A stretch of DNA of 64,000 bases from assembly GCA_017469265.1 (NCBI GenBank), contig JAFUGS010000068.1:1-64000 (forward strand), written 5' to 3'. The notes under the pieces were generated by a model. That model saw nothing but the letters and a program-made list of their open reading frames with translations, had not been told where the DNA came from and did no database searches. Origin of the DNA: Clostridia bacterium (GTDB lineage: Bacteria; Bacillota; Clostridia; Christensenellales; Aristaeellaceae). Shown here piece by piece: positions 25,467-33,747 of the stretch (positions are counted from its first letter, which is position 1; the number at the start of each line of letters is the position of its first letter). A program made the translations under genes and the position numbers.

Positions 25467-25527
25467 AAAGGAACCCTTTTTGTAGTTCCTGAGCCAAGGA
25501 TCCGGAAGGGCGGGAAAGGCTTTGCAG

Positions 25528-26319
25528 ATGGATCGCTATAACTGGAAAAACCATTATGCTGTACGACTAACGGAGCTTGAAGATGCAGGCGATTTTTTCC
25601 ATTACGGAATAGAGGAGGAAACCGGAAAGGGGAAAGTGACCTCCTGCACGGTGTTTCCAGGTATTCAGGCCGTTTACAACGATCTATATCTCTTTCATTG
25701 CGGCAGAAGTGCCCCAAGAACAGAAGAAATCATTGAGATCAATTATTGTGTGGAGGGACGATACGAGTGCGAGGTCAACCGCCAGTATTGTTTTTATGCA
25801 ACCCCCGGAGATCTCTCTGTCGGGAATGCTGGGAGAAGGGAGTCGGCCGGCAGTTTTCCGACCGGGCGTTTCTCAGGTCTGACACTTTTTATAGACCTAA
25901 CAACGACAAGGGATCAGAATGCTTCTATCCTGCGCGAGATGGAGGTTGATCTCGACGTAATCAGCCGGATGGCGCTTCAGGAGCCACGGCGTTTCTACCT
26001 TCGCGGCAGAGAGGAAATCGACGCCGTCTGCCAGCAGATGATTTCGGCTGTGACATCCCATTGCCATCCTTTGCTGAAGCTCAGAACACTGGAGCTTCTG
26101 ATGCTGCTCAGTGATCCGGAGCTTCTTCGCGGCAACAATATGCCGCCCTATCTCAGCCGAAAGAATATACAGCTGGCAAAAAATGTGCGGCAAAGGGTTA
26201 CGGAGAATCTGTCGTCTCACTTGACCATACAGCAACTTTCTGAGGAATTGCACGCTTCCCCGACTGCGATCAAAAGCGCCTTTAAGTCGAGGGCAAAATT
26301 AGCGACGAGCGGTTCGTGA
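25528..26319 (+). pseudogene. AraC-family regulator, C-terminus lost
   Basis: A 263-residue reading frame whose N-terminal two thirds form a cupin-like sensing domain (CVEGRYECEVNRQYCFYATPGDL) and whose end holds the first AraC helix-turn-helix (LSSHLTIQQLSEELHASPTAIKSAFKS). The second helix-turn-helix, about 45-55 residues, is absent: after FKS the frame runs for nine unrelated residues into a stop, and the DNA becomes the tail of a serine recombinase in another frame. The join is near 26284. Without the second DNA-reading motif the protein is probably inactive as a normal AraC factor. The start ATG has GGGAAAGG upstream. Confidence 0.75.
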
Positions 26320-26621
26320 AGCTGAGCGAGAACTACGAGAACGAGCAGAAAACGCTCGAAGGACATGTGACTGAACTGCGTGGCATGATCGCAAGTGAAC
26401 AGGAAGCCAACGTCAATGTAGACCGATTCCTCAGCCTTGTGCGGAAGTACACCGACATCCAGGAACTGACCGCAGAGATTATCCGGGAGTTCGTTGAGAA
26501 GATTTATGTCCACAAGGCGGAGCGTATCGACGGCAAACGTGTTCAGCGCATCCGGATCATGTGGAACTGCATCGGGGAGCTTACGCTGCCGACATCGGAG
26601 CAGGAAGAGAAAACGGCATAG
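26286..26621 (+). pseudogene. C-terminal fragment of a large serine recombinase (DUF4368 type)
   Basis: About 110 codons of the tail of a resolvase-type recombinase of the TndX/TnpX group: GKISDERFVKLSENYENEQ, then a helical stretch and RKYTDIQELTAEIIREFVEK, the usual DUF4368 pattern. The reading frame has a TAA at 26283 just before the homology, so the catalytic N-terminal and DNA-binding domains are gone. It is fused, out of frame, to the truncated AraC gene. It marks an old excision or deletion of an integrative element. Confidence 0.75.
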
Positions 26622-26713
26622 CCGATTGCTCGACTATACCGTCTTTCCACAGAGATTGAAAACCCCTAAGTTGCACCCGCTAAAGTGGGAGGCGCATTTG
26701 AAGTCCTTTGCGT

Positions 26714-27835
26714 TTATTGTTCCATCTCCCGGCATTCTTCCAGCAGATGAATGATCGGCAGATGCTGCGGGCAGGCGCCTTCGCACTGGCCGCACTGGAT
26801 GCAGTCCGCGGCCCGGCCCTTGCCCTGGGTGACGTTGTTGTATTCCCGCACCGTGCGGAAATGCGGGCTTCCCTTCCGCCGGTTCGCCACGGTGAAGATC
26901 TCCGGAATCGGAATCCCCATGGGGCATCCCTCCGTGCAGTAATGGCAGCCCGTGCAGGGGATCGCCTGATCCGCGTTCAGAATCGCCTGCGCCTCCCGGA
27001 TGACCTTCATTTCTGCCTCATCCAGGGGATGGAAATCCTTCATGTAGCTCAGGTTGTCCTCCATCTGCGCAGTGTTGCTCATCCCGCTGAGCACCGCCAG
27101 AATCCCCTCCTGGCTGGCGCAAAAGCGCACGGCCCAGCTGGCGTAGGACTGCTGCTTTCCATTCGCGTCCAGCAGCTGCTTCACCTTCGGGATCGGATCC
27201 GCCAGAATGCCGCCCTTGACCGGCTCCATGACCACCACCGGCTTGCCGTGGGCCCGGCAGATTTCCAGATTCCGCCGGGAAGCGACGCCGGGATTCTCCC
27301 AGTCCGCGTAATTGATCTGCAGCTGGACAAAGTCCACTTCCGGATGGGCCTGCAGCATCTCCTCCAGGAAATCCGGATCCGCGTGGAAGGAGAAGCCGTA
27401 GTGCTTGATCAGCCCTTCCTTCTTCTTCTGAGCCACGAAGTCCCAGATATGGTATTCATCGTACTTCTGATAGTTGTTCCGCTGGATCGCGTGCAGCAGA
27501 TAGAAGTCGAAATACCCCGCGCCGGTCCGCTCCAGGCTGGTATAAAACTGCTGCTGCGCGCTCTTCTCGTCATTGCACTGCATCCAGGCGTTCAGCTTGG
27601 TACAGATGGTATACGCGTCCCGGGGATACCGGTCCGCCACCGCGGCCCTGAAGGCCGCCTCGCTGGCCCCGTTGTCATACACGTATGCGGTGTCAAAATA
27701 GGTCCCGCCCGCTTCGATGAAGCAGTCCGTCATCTCACAGACCTGGGGGATGTCAATGCTTCCGTCTTCCAGCTTCGGCAGCCGCATCAGCCCAAAGCCC
27801 AGTCGGAAGGGATTCAGTTTCATCATCTCTTCCAT
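26714..27835 (-). CDS. Aldo/keto reductase with C-terminal [4Fe-4S] ferredoxin domain
   Basis: The 373-residue protein has a TIM-barrel aldo/keto reductase domain (GFGLMRLP at residue ~12, catalytic region TYFDTAYVYDNG and KLNAWM) and a ferredoxin-like tail with CTGCHYCTEGCP and CIQCGQCEGACP, enough for two [4Fe-4S] clusters. This Clostridial subgroup may couple substrate reduction to ferredoxin; substrates are not known. The ATG at 27835 has AAAGGAGGAG upstream; an in-frame extension runs over the promoter. It is monocistronic. Confidence 0.9.
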   Translation of the reverse strand: MEEMMKLNPFRLGFGLMRLPKLEDGSIDIPQVCEMTDCFIEAGGTYFDTAYVYDNGASEAAFRAAVADRYPRDAYTICTKLNAWMQCNDEKSAQQQFYTSLERTGAGYFDFYLLHAIQRNNYQKYDEYHIWDFVAQKKKEGLIKHYGFSFHADPDFLEEMLQAHPEVDFVQLQINYADWENPGVASRRNLEICRAHGKPVVVMEPVKGGILADPIPKVKQLLDANGKQQSYASWAVRFCASQEGILAVLSGMSNTAQMEDNLSYMKDFHPLDEAEMKVIREAQAILNADQAIPCTGCHYCTEGCPMGIPIPEIFTVANRRKGSPHFRTVREYNNVTQGKGRAADCIQCGQCEGACPQHLPIIHLLEECREMEQ

Positions 27836-27886
27836 ACCGCGATTCTCCTCCTTTATGTCGTTCAGCCAACCAGATTCTTCAAATCC

Positions 27887-27915
27887 ATTATATGGAAAAG
27901 CCTTTCCTCTTGCAA
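27887..27915 (-). promoter_or_regulatory. Promoter for the aldo/keto reductase
   Basis: On the minus strand TTGCAA (27915-27910), 17 bases, TATAAT (27892-27887). Confidence 0.7.
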
Positions 27916-27959
27916 GCGGAAAATGAAGCGCCGCTTTCTGGCACACCGCCGCAGCCCGG

Positions 27960-28514
27960 TCAGGCCCGGGATGCCGCTTCCCAGGTATGATATATCTCCC
28001 CCGACAGGGTCTTCCACTGGAAAAGGCCCCTTTCCAGGGTCATGTACCCATGGGGCGAATCCGCTTTCGGGATTGCGACCGAGCCGGGATTCAGGTACAT
28101 GTAGTCATCCTGCGGTTCCCAGGCGGGCACATGGGTATGCCCGTGCAGCAGCACCTCGCCCTTCCGCAGGGGCGGGGGTGTTTGGGTGTTGAAATGATGC
28201 CCATGGGTGGCAAAAATATCCACGCCTTCCGCGCAGATATAGGCGTATTCCGCCATGATCGGGAAATCCAGCACCATCTGGTCCACTTCCGTGTCACAGT
28301 TTCCCCGCACGCAGAGAAGCTGATTCTTTCGGGGATTCAGCATGGCGATGACCTCCTTTGGCGCGTATTTCTCCGGCAGGTCGTTCCGCGGTCCATGATA
28401 CAGGATGTCCCCCAGCAGCAGGATCCTTTCCGCGCCTTCCCGGTCGCAGGCTTCCAGAAATGCCGCGCAGTACTTCGCCGATCCGTGAATATCCGATCCA
28501 ATGACCCACTTCAT
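27960..28514 (-). CDS. yfcE: YfcE-type metallophosphoesterase
   Basis: A 184-residue phosphodiesterase of the YfcE/MJ0936 family, cytoplasmic and usually Mn2+-dependent, active on model phosphodiesters; its natural substrate is unclear. The five metal-site blocks are in order: GSDIHG, LLGDILYHG, VRGNCDTE, FATHGHHF and LLHGHTHVP. The ATG at 28514 follows GAGGAGCGG. The length is usual for the family. It has its own promoter and faces away from the tRNA genes. Confidence 0.9.
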   Translation of the reverse strand: MKWVIGSDIHGSAKYCAAFLEACDREGAERILLLGDILYHGPRNDLPEKYAPKEVIAMLNPRKNQLLCVRGNCDTEVDQMVLDFPIMAEYAYICAEGVDIFATHGHHFNTQTPPPLRKGEVLLHGHTHVPAWEPQDDYMYLNPGSVAIPKADSPHGYMTLERGLFQWKTLSGEIYHTWEAASRA

Positions 28515-28576
28515 CTGTTTTTCCGCTCCTCTTCTCAGCTTGCGATGCCAAACCTGTTTCCCGCTGCATCTCCCGC

Positions 28577-28605
28577 ATTGTATTGCATCCACTTTCCGCC
28601 GTCAA
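28577..28605 (-). promoter_or_regulatory. Promoter for the phosphoesterase
   Basis: On the minus strand TTGACG (28605-28600), 17 bases, TACAAT (28582-28577). Confidence 0.65.
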
Positions 28606-28727
28606 CGGGTCTTTTCCGCTTTGCATCCGGGCCGATTCCCCAACCCGCTTTCTCCATAGAAGTATTTTTCGACGCCACGACCTTCTACAGCAGAAATCCT
28701 GGAAGCTCCTTTGACCGAAAATTTTAC

Positions 28728-28756
28728 TTGACGCAATTCAAATCCCATGATATGAT
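28728..28756 (+). promoter_or_regulatory. Promoter for the tRNA-Ser pair
   Basis: TTGACG (28728-28733), 17 bases, TATGAT (28751-28756), 20 bases before the first tRNA. Confidence 0.7.
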
Positions 28757-28776
28757 AATCATTGCTGGTTGAACCT

Positions 28777-28862
28777 GGAGCGATGGCCGAGCGGTTGAAG
28801 GCGCTGGTCTTGAAAACCAGTGATACCGAAAGGTACCGGGGGTTCGAATCCCTCTCGCTCCG
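28777..28862 (+). tRNA. tRNA-Ser(UGA)
   Basis: Acceptor GGAGCGA pairs with TCGCTCC; the anticodon stem CTGGT/ACCAG holds the loop CTTGAAA with TGA at 28811-28813; there is a long variable arm and GGTTCGAATC in the T arm. CCA is not encoded. Confidence 0.95.
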
Positions 28863-28872
28863 CACCGGCTTT

Positions 28873-28960
28873 GGAGAAGTACCCAAGTGGCCGAAGGGGC
28901 TCCCCTGCTAAGGGAGTAGTGCGGGTGACCGCAGCCCGGGTTCAAATCCCGGCTTCTCCG
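28873..28960 (+). tRNA. tRNA-Ser(GCU)
   Basis: Acceptor GGAGAAG pairs with CTTCTCC; the anticodon stem CTCCC/GGGAG holds GCT at 28907-28909; long variable arm and GGTTCAAATCC T arm. CCA is not encoded. It is ten bases after the first tRNA-Ser and shares its promoter. Confidence 0.95.
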
Positions 28961-28963
28961 CAC

Positions 28964-28996
28964 AAACCCCGGAATTTCAACGGTTCCGGGGTTTTT
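28964..28996 (+). terminator. Terminator of the tRNA-Ser pair
   Basis: AAACCCCGGAA (28964-28974) pairs with TTCCGGGGTTT, followed by further T. Confidence 0.85.
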
Positions 28997-29029
28997 CTTA
29001 TGCTCTTTTCAGCACTCGATGACACACGA

Positions 29030-29140
29030 TTATTCTTGCGAGTTGCTCCCCGGTTGCTCCCCGGGGTTGCTCCCCGCGATCAGGTTCAGCGCATTACGGA
29101 CATTGTCGTCGTTCGGATGCACATATCGTCGCGTCCGCCG
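29030..29140 (-). pseudogene. C-terminal relic of a tyrosine recombinase (phage-type integrase)
   Basis: The minus strand reads RRYVHPNDDNVRNALNLIAG and a short Gly/Asn-rich end to a TAA at 29032-29030. RYVHP is the usual region just after the catalytic Tyr of phage-type integrases. Nothing upstream matches the rest of the enzyme, so only about 35 codons survive. It sits 70 bases beyond the 3' end of tRNA-Ser(GCU), the common integration target. The repeated TTGCTCCCCGG in this stretch encodes the Gly/Asn end. Confidence 0.5.
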
Positions 29141-29167
29141 CCAGGAGCGTCTGGCTGACCGAAAGGA

Positions 29168-30520
29168 TTATCCCGCTTCTTCGGGAGAGAAAACGAAGGA
29201 GCTGATGCTGTCCCCCGCCAGAAGGACCGGCCAGACCCGTCCGTTCATCCGAAGGAAGAAGGAAATCTCCCGGTCTCCGGGATTCATCGCCACCACGCAG
29301 ACGGATCCGTCGGGATTCATCGCCGCGGTGGCTTCCACGCTGCCGCTGAAGCGGCTGATCCCGATTCTCCGGGCGCCCGGCTGGATAAAACGGCTGCAGT
29401 GCGCGATATAGTCGTAGGACAGGTTGCGCGTCAATTCGCCGGTTTGGGTATGGTACATGATGGGCGCATCGCAGAAATTTCCCACATGGTTGGGCCCGCC
29501 CCGCTCATCCAGCAGAAGATTCCAGTCCAGAAAAACGTTCAGCCCGTGGTTCAGGCTGCCGATCAGCTCATGGGCATACATCCGTGCATTGCGCAGCTGG
29601 TTGTCGCCGTGATAGATGCTGTATTCCACGCAGGCTTCCGAAAACACAATCCGCTTTCCGGGAAACCGGTCCCGGATCATCTGCAGCGTCTCAAAATGGT
29701 CCCCGCTGTACCAGTGAACGGCAACGCCGTCCACCATCCGGTCCATTTCCTCGTCGCAGATCGTTTCGCAAGCCCGCTCGTAGGCCCGTTCCTTGTTATG
29801 ATCCCAGATCAGCAGGGAGATGTGTGAAAGGCCATGCTGCCGCAGCGCGGGAAAAAGATGATTCCGGATAAACTCCCGCTCCTCCGCTCCGGTGAACAGA
29901 CAGGAATCCCAGGTCTGGGCCGCCTTGGGCTCATTCTGGGAGGAGAGGAAGCGCGCCGCCATGCCGGCTTTCTCCGCTTCCTGAAGGTAGCGGCAGATAT
30001 ATTCCGCCCAAAGAGAATAGTACTCCTTTTTCAGCTGCCCGCCGCCCTTTCGGGAATCGTTGGTCTTCATCCAGGCCGGCGGTGACCAGGGCGTAAACAT
30101 CATCTGAATCGGTTTCCCCGCCTTTTTCCGGGCCCGCAGGTAAAGCGGCAGCACATACCGCATGGGACGGGTCAGGTCAAAATGCGCCAGCTCCGTATCT
30201 CCCGGCACGTCATCAGCGGCATACATGCCGCAGGAGAAATCACAGCTGTCCACGGAGGTGCGCCCGAAGGTATAGTTCAGGCCCTCCGGTGAAAAGCAGT
30301 CGTCCAGAAACTGCTCCTGCTGCGTTTCCGGCATCAGCGAAAAAACATAGCCGGCAGCGTCCGTAAACGCTCCGCCAAAGCCCTCGACGGCCTGATATCG
30401 GACCTGCGGATACAGGTTGACCAGGTCTTTTTCACGGCCCGCTTCCTTCGGGTCCTCGCAGATCGCCCGGGTTTCCTTTTCTTTTTTCCCATTCCGGAAT
30501 ATGGTAGCGTACTGCTTCAT
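29168..30520 (-). CDS. GH30 family glycoside hydrolase
   Basis: The 450-residue enzyme has the GH30 (beta/alpha)8 barrel with a small beta domain at both ends. QAVEGFGGAFTDAAG, MMFTPWSPPAWMKTN, the acid/base in FLSSQNEP and the nucleophile in IVFSEACVEY are all clear. The family includes glucosylceramidases, beta-1,6-glucanases and beta-xylosidases; the sequence looks like the GH30_1 glucosylceramidase/beta-1,6-glucanase type, but the substrate is open. No signal peptide is visible. The ATG at 30520 follows GAAAGGATC; a longer in-frame start at 30574 has no ribosome site. Confidence 0.88.
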   Translation of the reverse strand: MKQYATIFRNGKKEKETRAICEDPKEAGREKDLVNLYPQVRYQAVEGFGGAFTDAAGYVFSLMPETQQEQFLDDCFSPEGLNYTFGRTSVDSCDFSCGMYAADDVPGDTELAHFDLTRPMRYVLPLYLRARKKAGKPIQMMFTPWSPPAWMKTNDSRKGGGQLKKEYYSLWAEYICRYLQEAEKAGMAARFLSSQNEPKAAQTWDSCLFTGAEEREFIRNHLFPALRQHGLSHISLLIWDHNKERAYERACETICDEEMDRMVDGVAVHWYSGDHFETLQMIRDRFPGKRIVFSEACVEYSIYHGDNQLRNARMYAHELIGSLNHGLNVFLDWNLLLDERGGPNHVGNFCDAPIMYHTQTGELTRNLSYDYIAHCSRFIQPGARRIGISRFSGSVEATAAMNPDGSVCVVAMNPGDREISFFLRMNGRVWPVLLAGDSISSFVFSPEEAG

Positions 30521-30689
30521 CAATCCTGATCCTTTCTCTTTGCCGGGCGGGGGTCCCGCTCCGGCAGTTTCCATCGTATTTTATCATATTACGATTTAAC
30601 GATCACCCTGTCGCAGAAAGAACATGTTGCCGCAGAACCGCTACACAAAACGGCCCGTGGGGTCTTCTCCCAAATCCCGCGCCTTCGTT

Positions 30690-31790
30690 TTACGCCAGGG
30701 TGTTCTGTTTGTAAAGCGCGATCATCTGTTTGATCCGCCCCGCCGGTTTGCTCAGTTCCTGAATGGTTTCGCCCCGGTTCAGCGTATCAATCAGGGCCGC
30801 GATATAGCGGTCCATATTCACGGAGAAATACCAGGGTCGTTCCTTCAGTTCATCCTTCTGATACACCAGATTGGTGGTAAAAATCCGATCAAACCAGCCC
30901 GCCTGATAGGCTTCGTCAAATTTCTTCAGGCCGCTGGTAAAAAGCCCGAAGGTCGAGAAGATAAAGACTCTTTTCGCGCCCATTTCCCTGAGCTGTCTGG
31001 CTGTATCCAGCATGCTGCCGCCCGAGGCAATCATATCATCCGCTATGATCACGTCTTTTCCTTCCACGCTTGTGCCGCAGAAATCATGGGCAACGACCGG
31101 ATTGGTGCCGTCGATGATCCGGGTATAATCCCGCCGCTTGTAGAACATTCCGATGTTCACGCCAAAGAGCGAAGCCAAAAACACGACCCGCCCGGTCGCT
31201 CCTTCGTCCGGCGCGATGAACATCAGGTGGTCGCTGTCCAGCGTCAGGTTTTCATACTCCGTGAGCAGGGCCTGCGTGAATTGCAGCGCCGGGGAAATGT
31301 TTTCCAGCCCCATCAGCGGCACCACATTCTGCATTCTGGAATCATGGGCGTCAAAGGTCAGCAGGCTGTGCACACCCATGCTTTCGAGCTCCCGAAGCAT
31401 GACCGCGCAATCCAGCGATTCCCGCAGAGTTTTCCGGTGCTGGCGCCCTTCATACAGGAACGGCATTATCACGGTAATTCTGGCGGCTTTGCCGTTGCAG
31501 GCGGCAATCACCCGCTTCAGATCCTGATAATGATCGTCCGGGGACATCCGATTGGGCTCGCCGAACATCTGATAGGTCATGGATGTATTGCAGACATCCA
31601 GCAGGATATAAACATCCCGGTCCCGGACGGATTCATGGATGACGCATTTCCCTTCGCCGCTGGAAAAGCGGGGGCACTCCGTCGGGATCAGGAAATGTTC
31701 CCCCTCTCTCCATTCCGAAAGAATCTGATCCACTCTTTTCCCGACGTGCGCGGCGGATTCCAGTACAATAAGGCTCAGTTTCCCAGGCAT
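30690..31790 (-). CDS. Ribose-phosphate pyrophosphokinase-like protein (long Clostridial form)
   Basis: The 366-residue protein is a PRPP synthetase relative that would make phosphoribosyl pyrophosphate from ribose-5-phosphate and ATP. The C-terminal PRPP-binding loop VIIADDMIASGGSM and an N-terminal phosphoribosyltransferase-like fold (FLYEGRQHRKTLRES, VHSLLTFDAHDSRM) are visible. It is about 50 residues longer than classical Prs and diverges from it; such a second form is common in Clostridia and may have another role. AAAGGAGC precedes the ATG at 31790. It is divergent from citrate synthase. Confidence 0.82.
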   Translation of the reverse strand: MPGKLSLIVLESAAHVGKRVDQILSEWREGEHFLIPTECPRFSSGEGKCVIHESVRDRDVYILLDVCNTSMTYQMFGEPNRMSPDDHYQDLKRVIAACNGKAARITVIMPFLYEGRQHRKTLRESLDCAVMLRELESMGVHSLLTFDAHDSRMQNVVPLMGLENISPALQFTQALLTEYENLTLDSDHLMFIAPDEGATGRVVFLASLFGVNIGMFYKRRDYTRIIDGTNPVVAHDFCGTSVEGKDVIIADDMIASGGSMLDTARQLREMGAKRVFIFSTFGLFTSGLKKFDEAYQAGWFDRIFTTNLVYQKDELKERPWYFSVNMDRYIAALIDTLNRGETIQELSKPAGRIKQMIALYKQNTLA

Positions 31791-32160
31791 AACATGCTCC
31801 TTTCCGTCCGTTTTCATCTGAAAACCCGGTTCATTTTCACGCTTCTCATCCCTTTGTTTCAGGCAGTTCCACTGTTTTTGGGGTTTGCCTTCTCTGTTAT
31901 TTCCTTCGCCATCTCCCGCGGGCACATATGATATTATTCGACACACGGACGGGTCATCTCCTTTCGGCGATCGATTCGGACAATTTTTTATTTTCCGGAA
32001 AAGCGAACGGCCGCGTGGGCTTCTCGATGGTATTGCCCGATGGTACTTCCAGACGGATTTTGCTTTTGCGGCAGTTTAATGGTATAATAGTTTATTCCGC
32101 TAAAGAGCGAAGGAAAGGAAGCGACGGAAAGCGTAAAAAATCCGAGAAAGGAGACAGAAA
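31791..32160. other. Divergent control region between PRPP synthetase-like and citrate synthase genes
   Basis: No gene is supported here. It holds the citrate synthase promoter and a long leader for the minus-strand gene; no confident minus-strand promoter was found. Confidence 0.5.
32060..32088 (+). promoter_or_regulatory. Promoter for citrate synthase
   Basis: TTGCTT (32060-32065), 17 bases, TATAAT (32083-32088). Confidence 0.65.
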
Positions 32161-33546
32161 ATGCATAAACGAGATTATTCAGAAATCACCCCTGAAATCA
32201 GCTCGCTGGTTCAGATCATCAATCAGAACGGCGTAATTGACCGGGAGCTTTATGAGCGTTACCAGGTTAACCGCGGGCTGCGGGATTTAAACGGAAACGG
32301 CGTGCTGACCGGACTGACGGAAATCAGCGAGGTGCTGGGCAAAAGCCCGGATGGAAAGCCGGCGCCGGGCGAACTGTATTACAGGGGATATCATATTAAC
32401 GACCTGGTTCGCGGTTTCCTGAAGGAGGAGCGGTACGGATTTGAGGAGATCACCTATCTCCTGCTCTTTGGGGAACTCCCCGGCCGGCGGAAGCTGGCCT
32501 CCTTTGAGGAGCTTCTGGGCAGTTACCGCAGCCTTCCCAATTCCTTTGTCCGGGATATCATTATGAAAGCGCCCAGCACGAATATGATGAATTCCATGGC
32601 CCGCAGCGTGCTGACGCTTTACTCCTATGACCGCAATCCCGATGACACCAGCCTGGAGAACGTGCTGCGCCAGTGTATCCAGCTGATCGCCATGTTTCCC
32701 CAGCTGGCCCTTCACAGCTACCAGGCCTATGAATACTATCGCAAGGACAGCTCCAGTTTCTTCATCCATGACCCGGATCCCGCGCTGTCCACGGCGGAAA
32801 ACATTTTGATGATGCTCCGCGCGGACGGAAAGTTCACCCCTATGGAAGCCCGCGTCCTGGACATGGCCCTGGTGATTCACGCGGAGCATGGCGGCGGAAA
32901 CAACTCCTCCTTCACCACCCATGTGGTAACCTCCTCCGGCACGGATACCTACGCGGCCATTTCCGCCGCCCTCGGCTCCCTGAAAGGGCCGAAGCACGGC
33001 GGGGCCAATATCAAGGTAACCCACATGATGGATGAAATCAAGCACACCGTGAAGGACTGGTCGGACGAGGGAGAAATCACCTCCTGCGTCCAGAAGATTC
33101 TGGACAAGGAAGCGTTCGACCATACCGGCCTGATTTACGGCATCGGGCACGCGATCTACTCCCAGTCCGACCCCCGGGCGGAGATTTTCCGCCGATTTGT
33201 CCGGTCCCTGGCGCAGGAAAAGAACCTGGAGCAGGAATACTTTCTGTACGCCGCCGTTGAGCGGATCGCTCCGGAGCTGATTTCCGGCCAGCGGAAAATG
33301 TACAAGGGCGTCAGCGCGAATGTGGACTTTTACAGCGGATTTGTATATCAGATGCTGGGCATTCCGGAGGAGCTTTTTACCCCCCTGTTTGCCATCGCCA
33401 GGATCTCGGGCTGGTGCGCGCATCGGATTGAGGAACTGCTGAACGGAAACCGGATTATCCGCCCGGCTTACAAGGCGGTACAGCCCAGAAGAAGCTATAT
33501 TCCGCTGGATGATCGCGCGGACAGCGGGGACATTCCCGCAAATTGA
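32161..33546 (+). CDS. gltA: Citrate / 2-methylcitrate synthase
   Basis: A 461-residue enzyme joining acetyl-CoA and oxaloacetate to citrate at the entry of the oxidative TCA branch. The catalytic His residues lie in HAEHGGGNNSSFTTHVV and LKGPKHGGANIK, and the Asp region in the ~380-400 stretch (SANVDFYSGFVYQMLG). The N-terminal YRGYHINDLV is the usual substrate-loop segment. The length is typical for the longer Clostridial forms. A strong GAAAGGAG lies before the ATG. In a fermenter it probably feeds 2-oxoglutarate and glutamate synthesis. Citrate and methylcitrate synthases cannot be told apart by eye. Confidence 0.93.
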   Translation: MHKRDYSEITPEISSLVQIINQNGVIDRELYERYQVNRGLRDLNGNGVLTGLTEISEVLGKSPDGKPAPGELYYRGYHINDLVRGFLKEERYGFEEITYLLLFGELPGRRKLASFEELLGSYRSLPNSFVRDIIMKAPSTNMMNSMARSVLTLYSYDRNPDDTSLENVLRQCIQLIAMFPQLALHSYQAYEYYRKDSSSFFIHDPDPALSTAENILMMLRADGKFTPMEARVLDMALVIHAEHGGGNNSSFTTHVVTSSGTDTYAAISAALGSLKGPKHGGANIKVTHMMDEIKHTVKDWSDEGEITSCVQKILDKEAFDHTGLIYGIGHAIYSQSDPRAEIFRRFVRSLAQEKNLEQEYFLYAAVERIAPELISGQRKMYKGVSANVDFYSGFVYQMLGIPEELFTPLFAIARISGWCAHRIEELLNGNRIIRPAYKAVQPRRSYIPLDDRADSGDIPAN

Positions 33547-33586
33547 AGTATTTACCCGGAGAGATTCTCGTTTTTTCCGGAAACGG

Positions 33587-33616
33587 TGGACAAGAGCGTC
33601 CCTTTCCTGTTAGAAT
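33587..33616 (+). promoter_or_regulatory. Putative promoter for the GH106-like gene
   Basis: TGGACA (33587-33592), 18 bases, TAGAAT (33611-33616). Confidence 0.4.
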
Positions 33617-33747
33617 ACCCATAAGATCAACCGGGATTTCCCGCGCGCGGCAAACAAATAGGAATGACGAAAAGGCTGCCGCCGCGGGATTTCTCCGCAC
33701 GCCGTGAACTTGCTGAAACGATCCATAAAAAAAGAGAGGGAACGCTT

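Noticed and set aside
29034..29080. Short repeats of TTGCTCCCCGG as a CRISPR or satellite
   Set aside because: Only three short copies without spacers; they encode the Gly/Asn-rich end of the integrase relic.
31928..32236. 102-codon plus-strand frame before citrate synthase
   Set aside because: It spans the citrate synthase promoter and ribosome site and overlaps its start out of frame.
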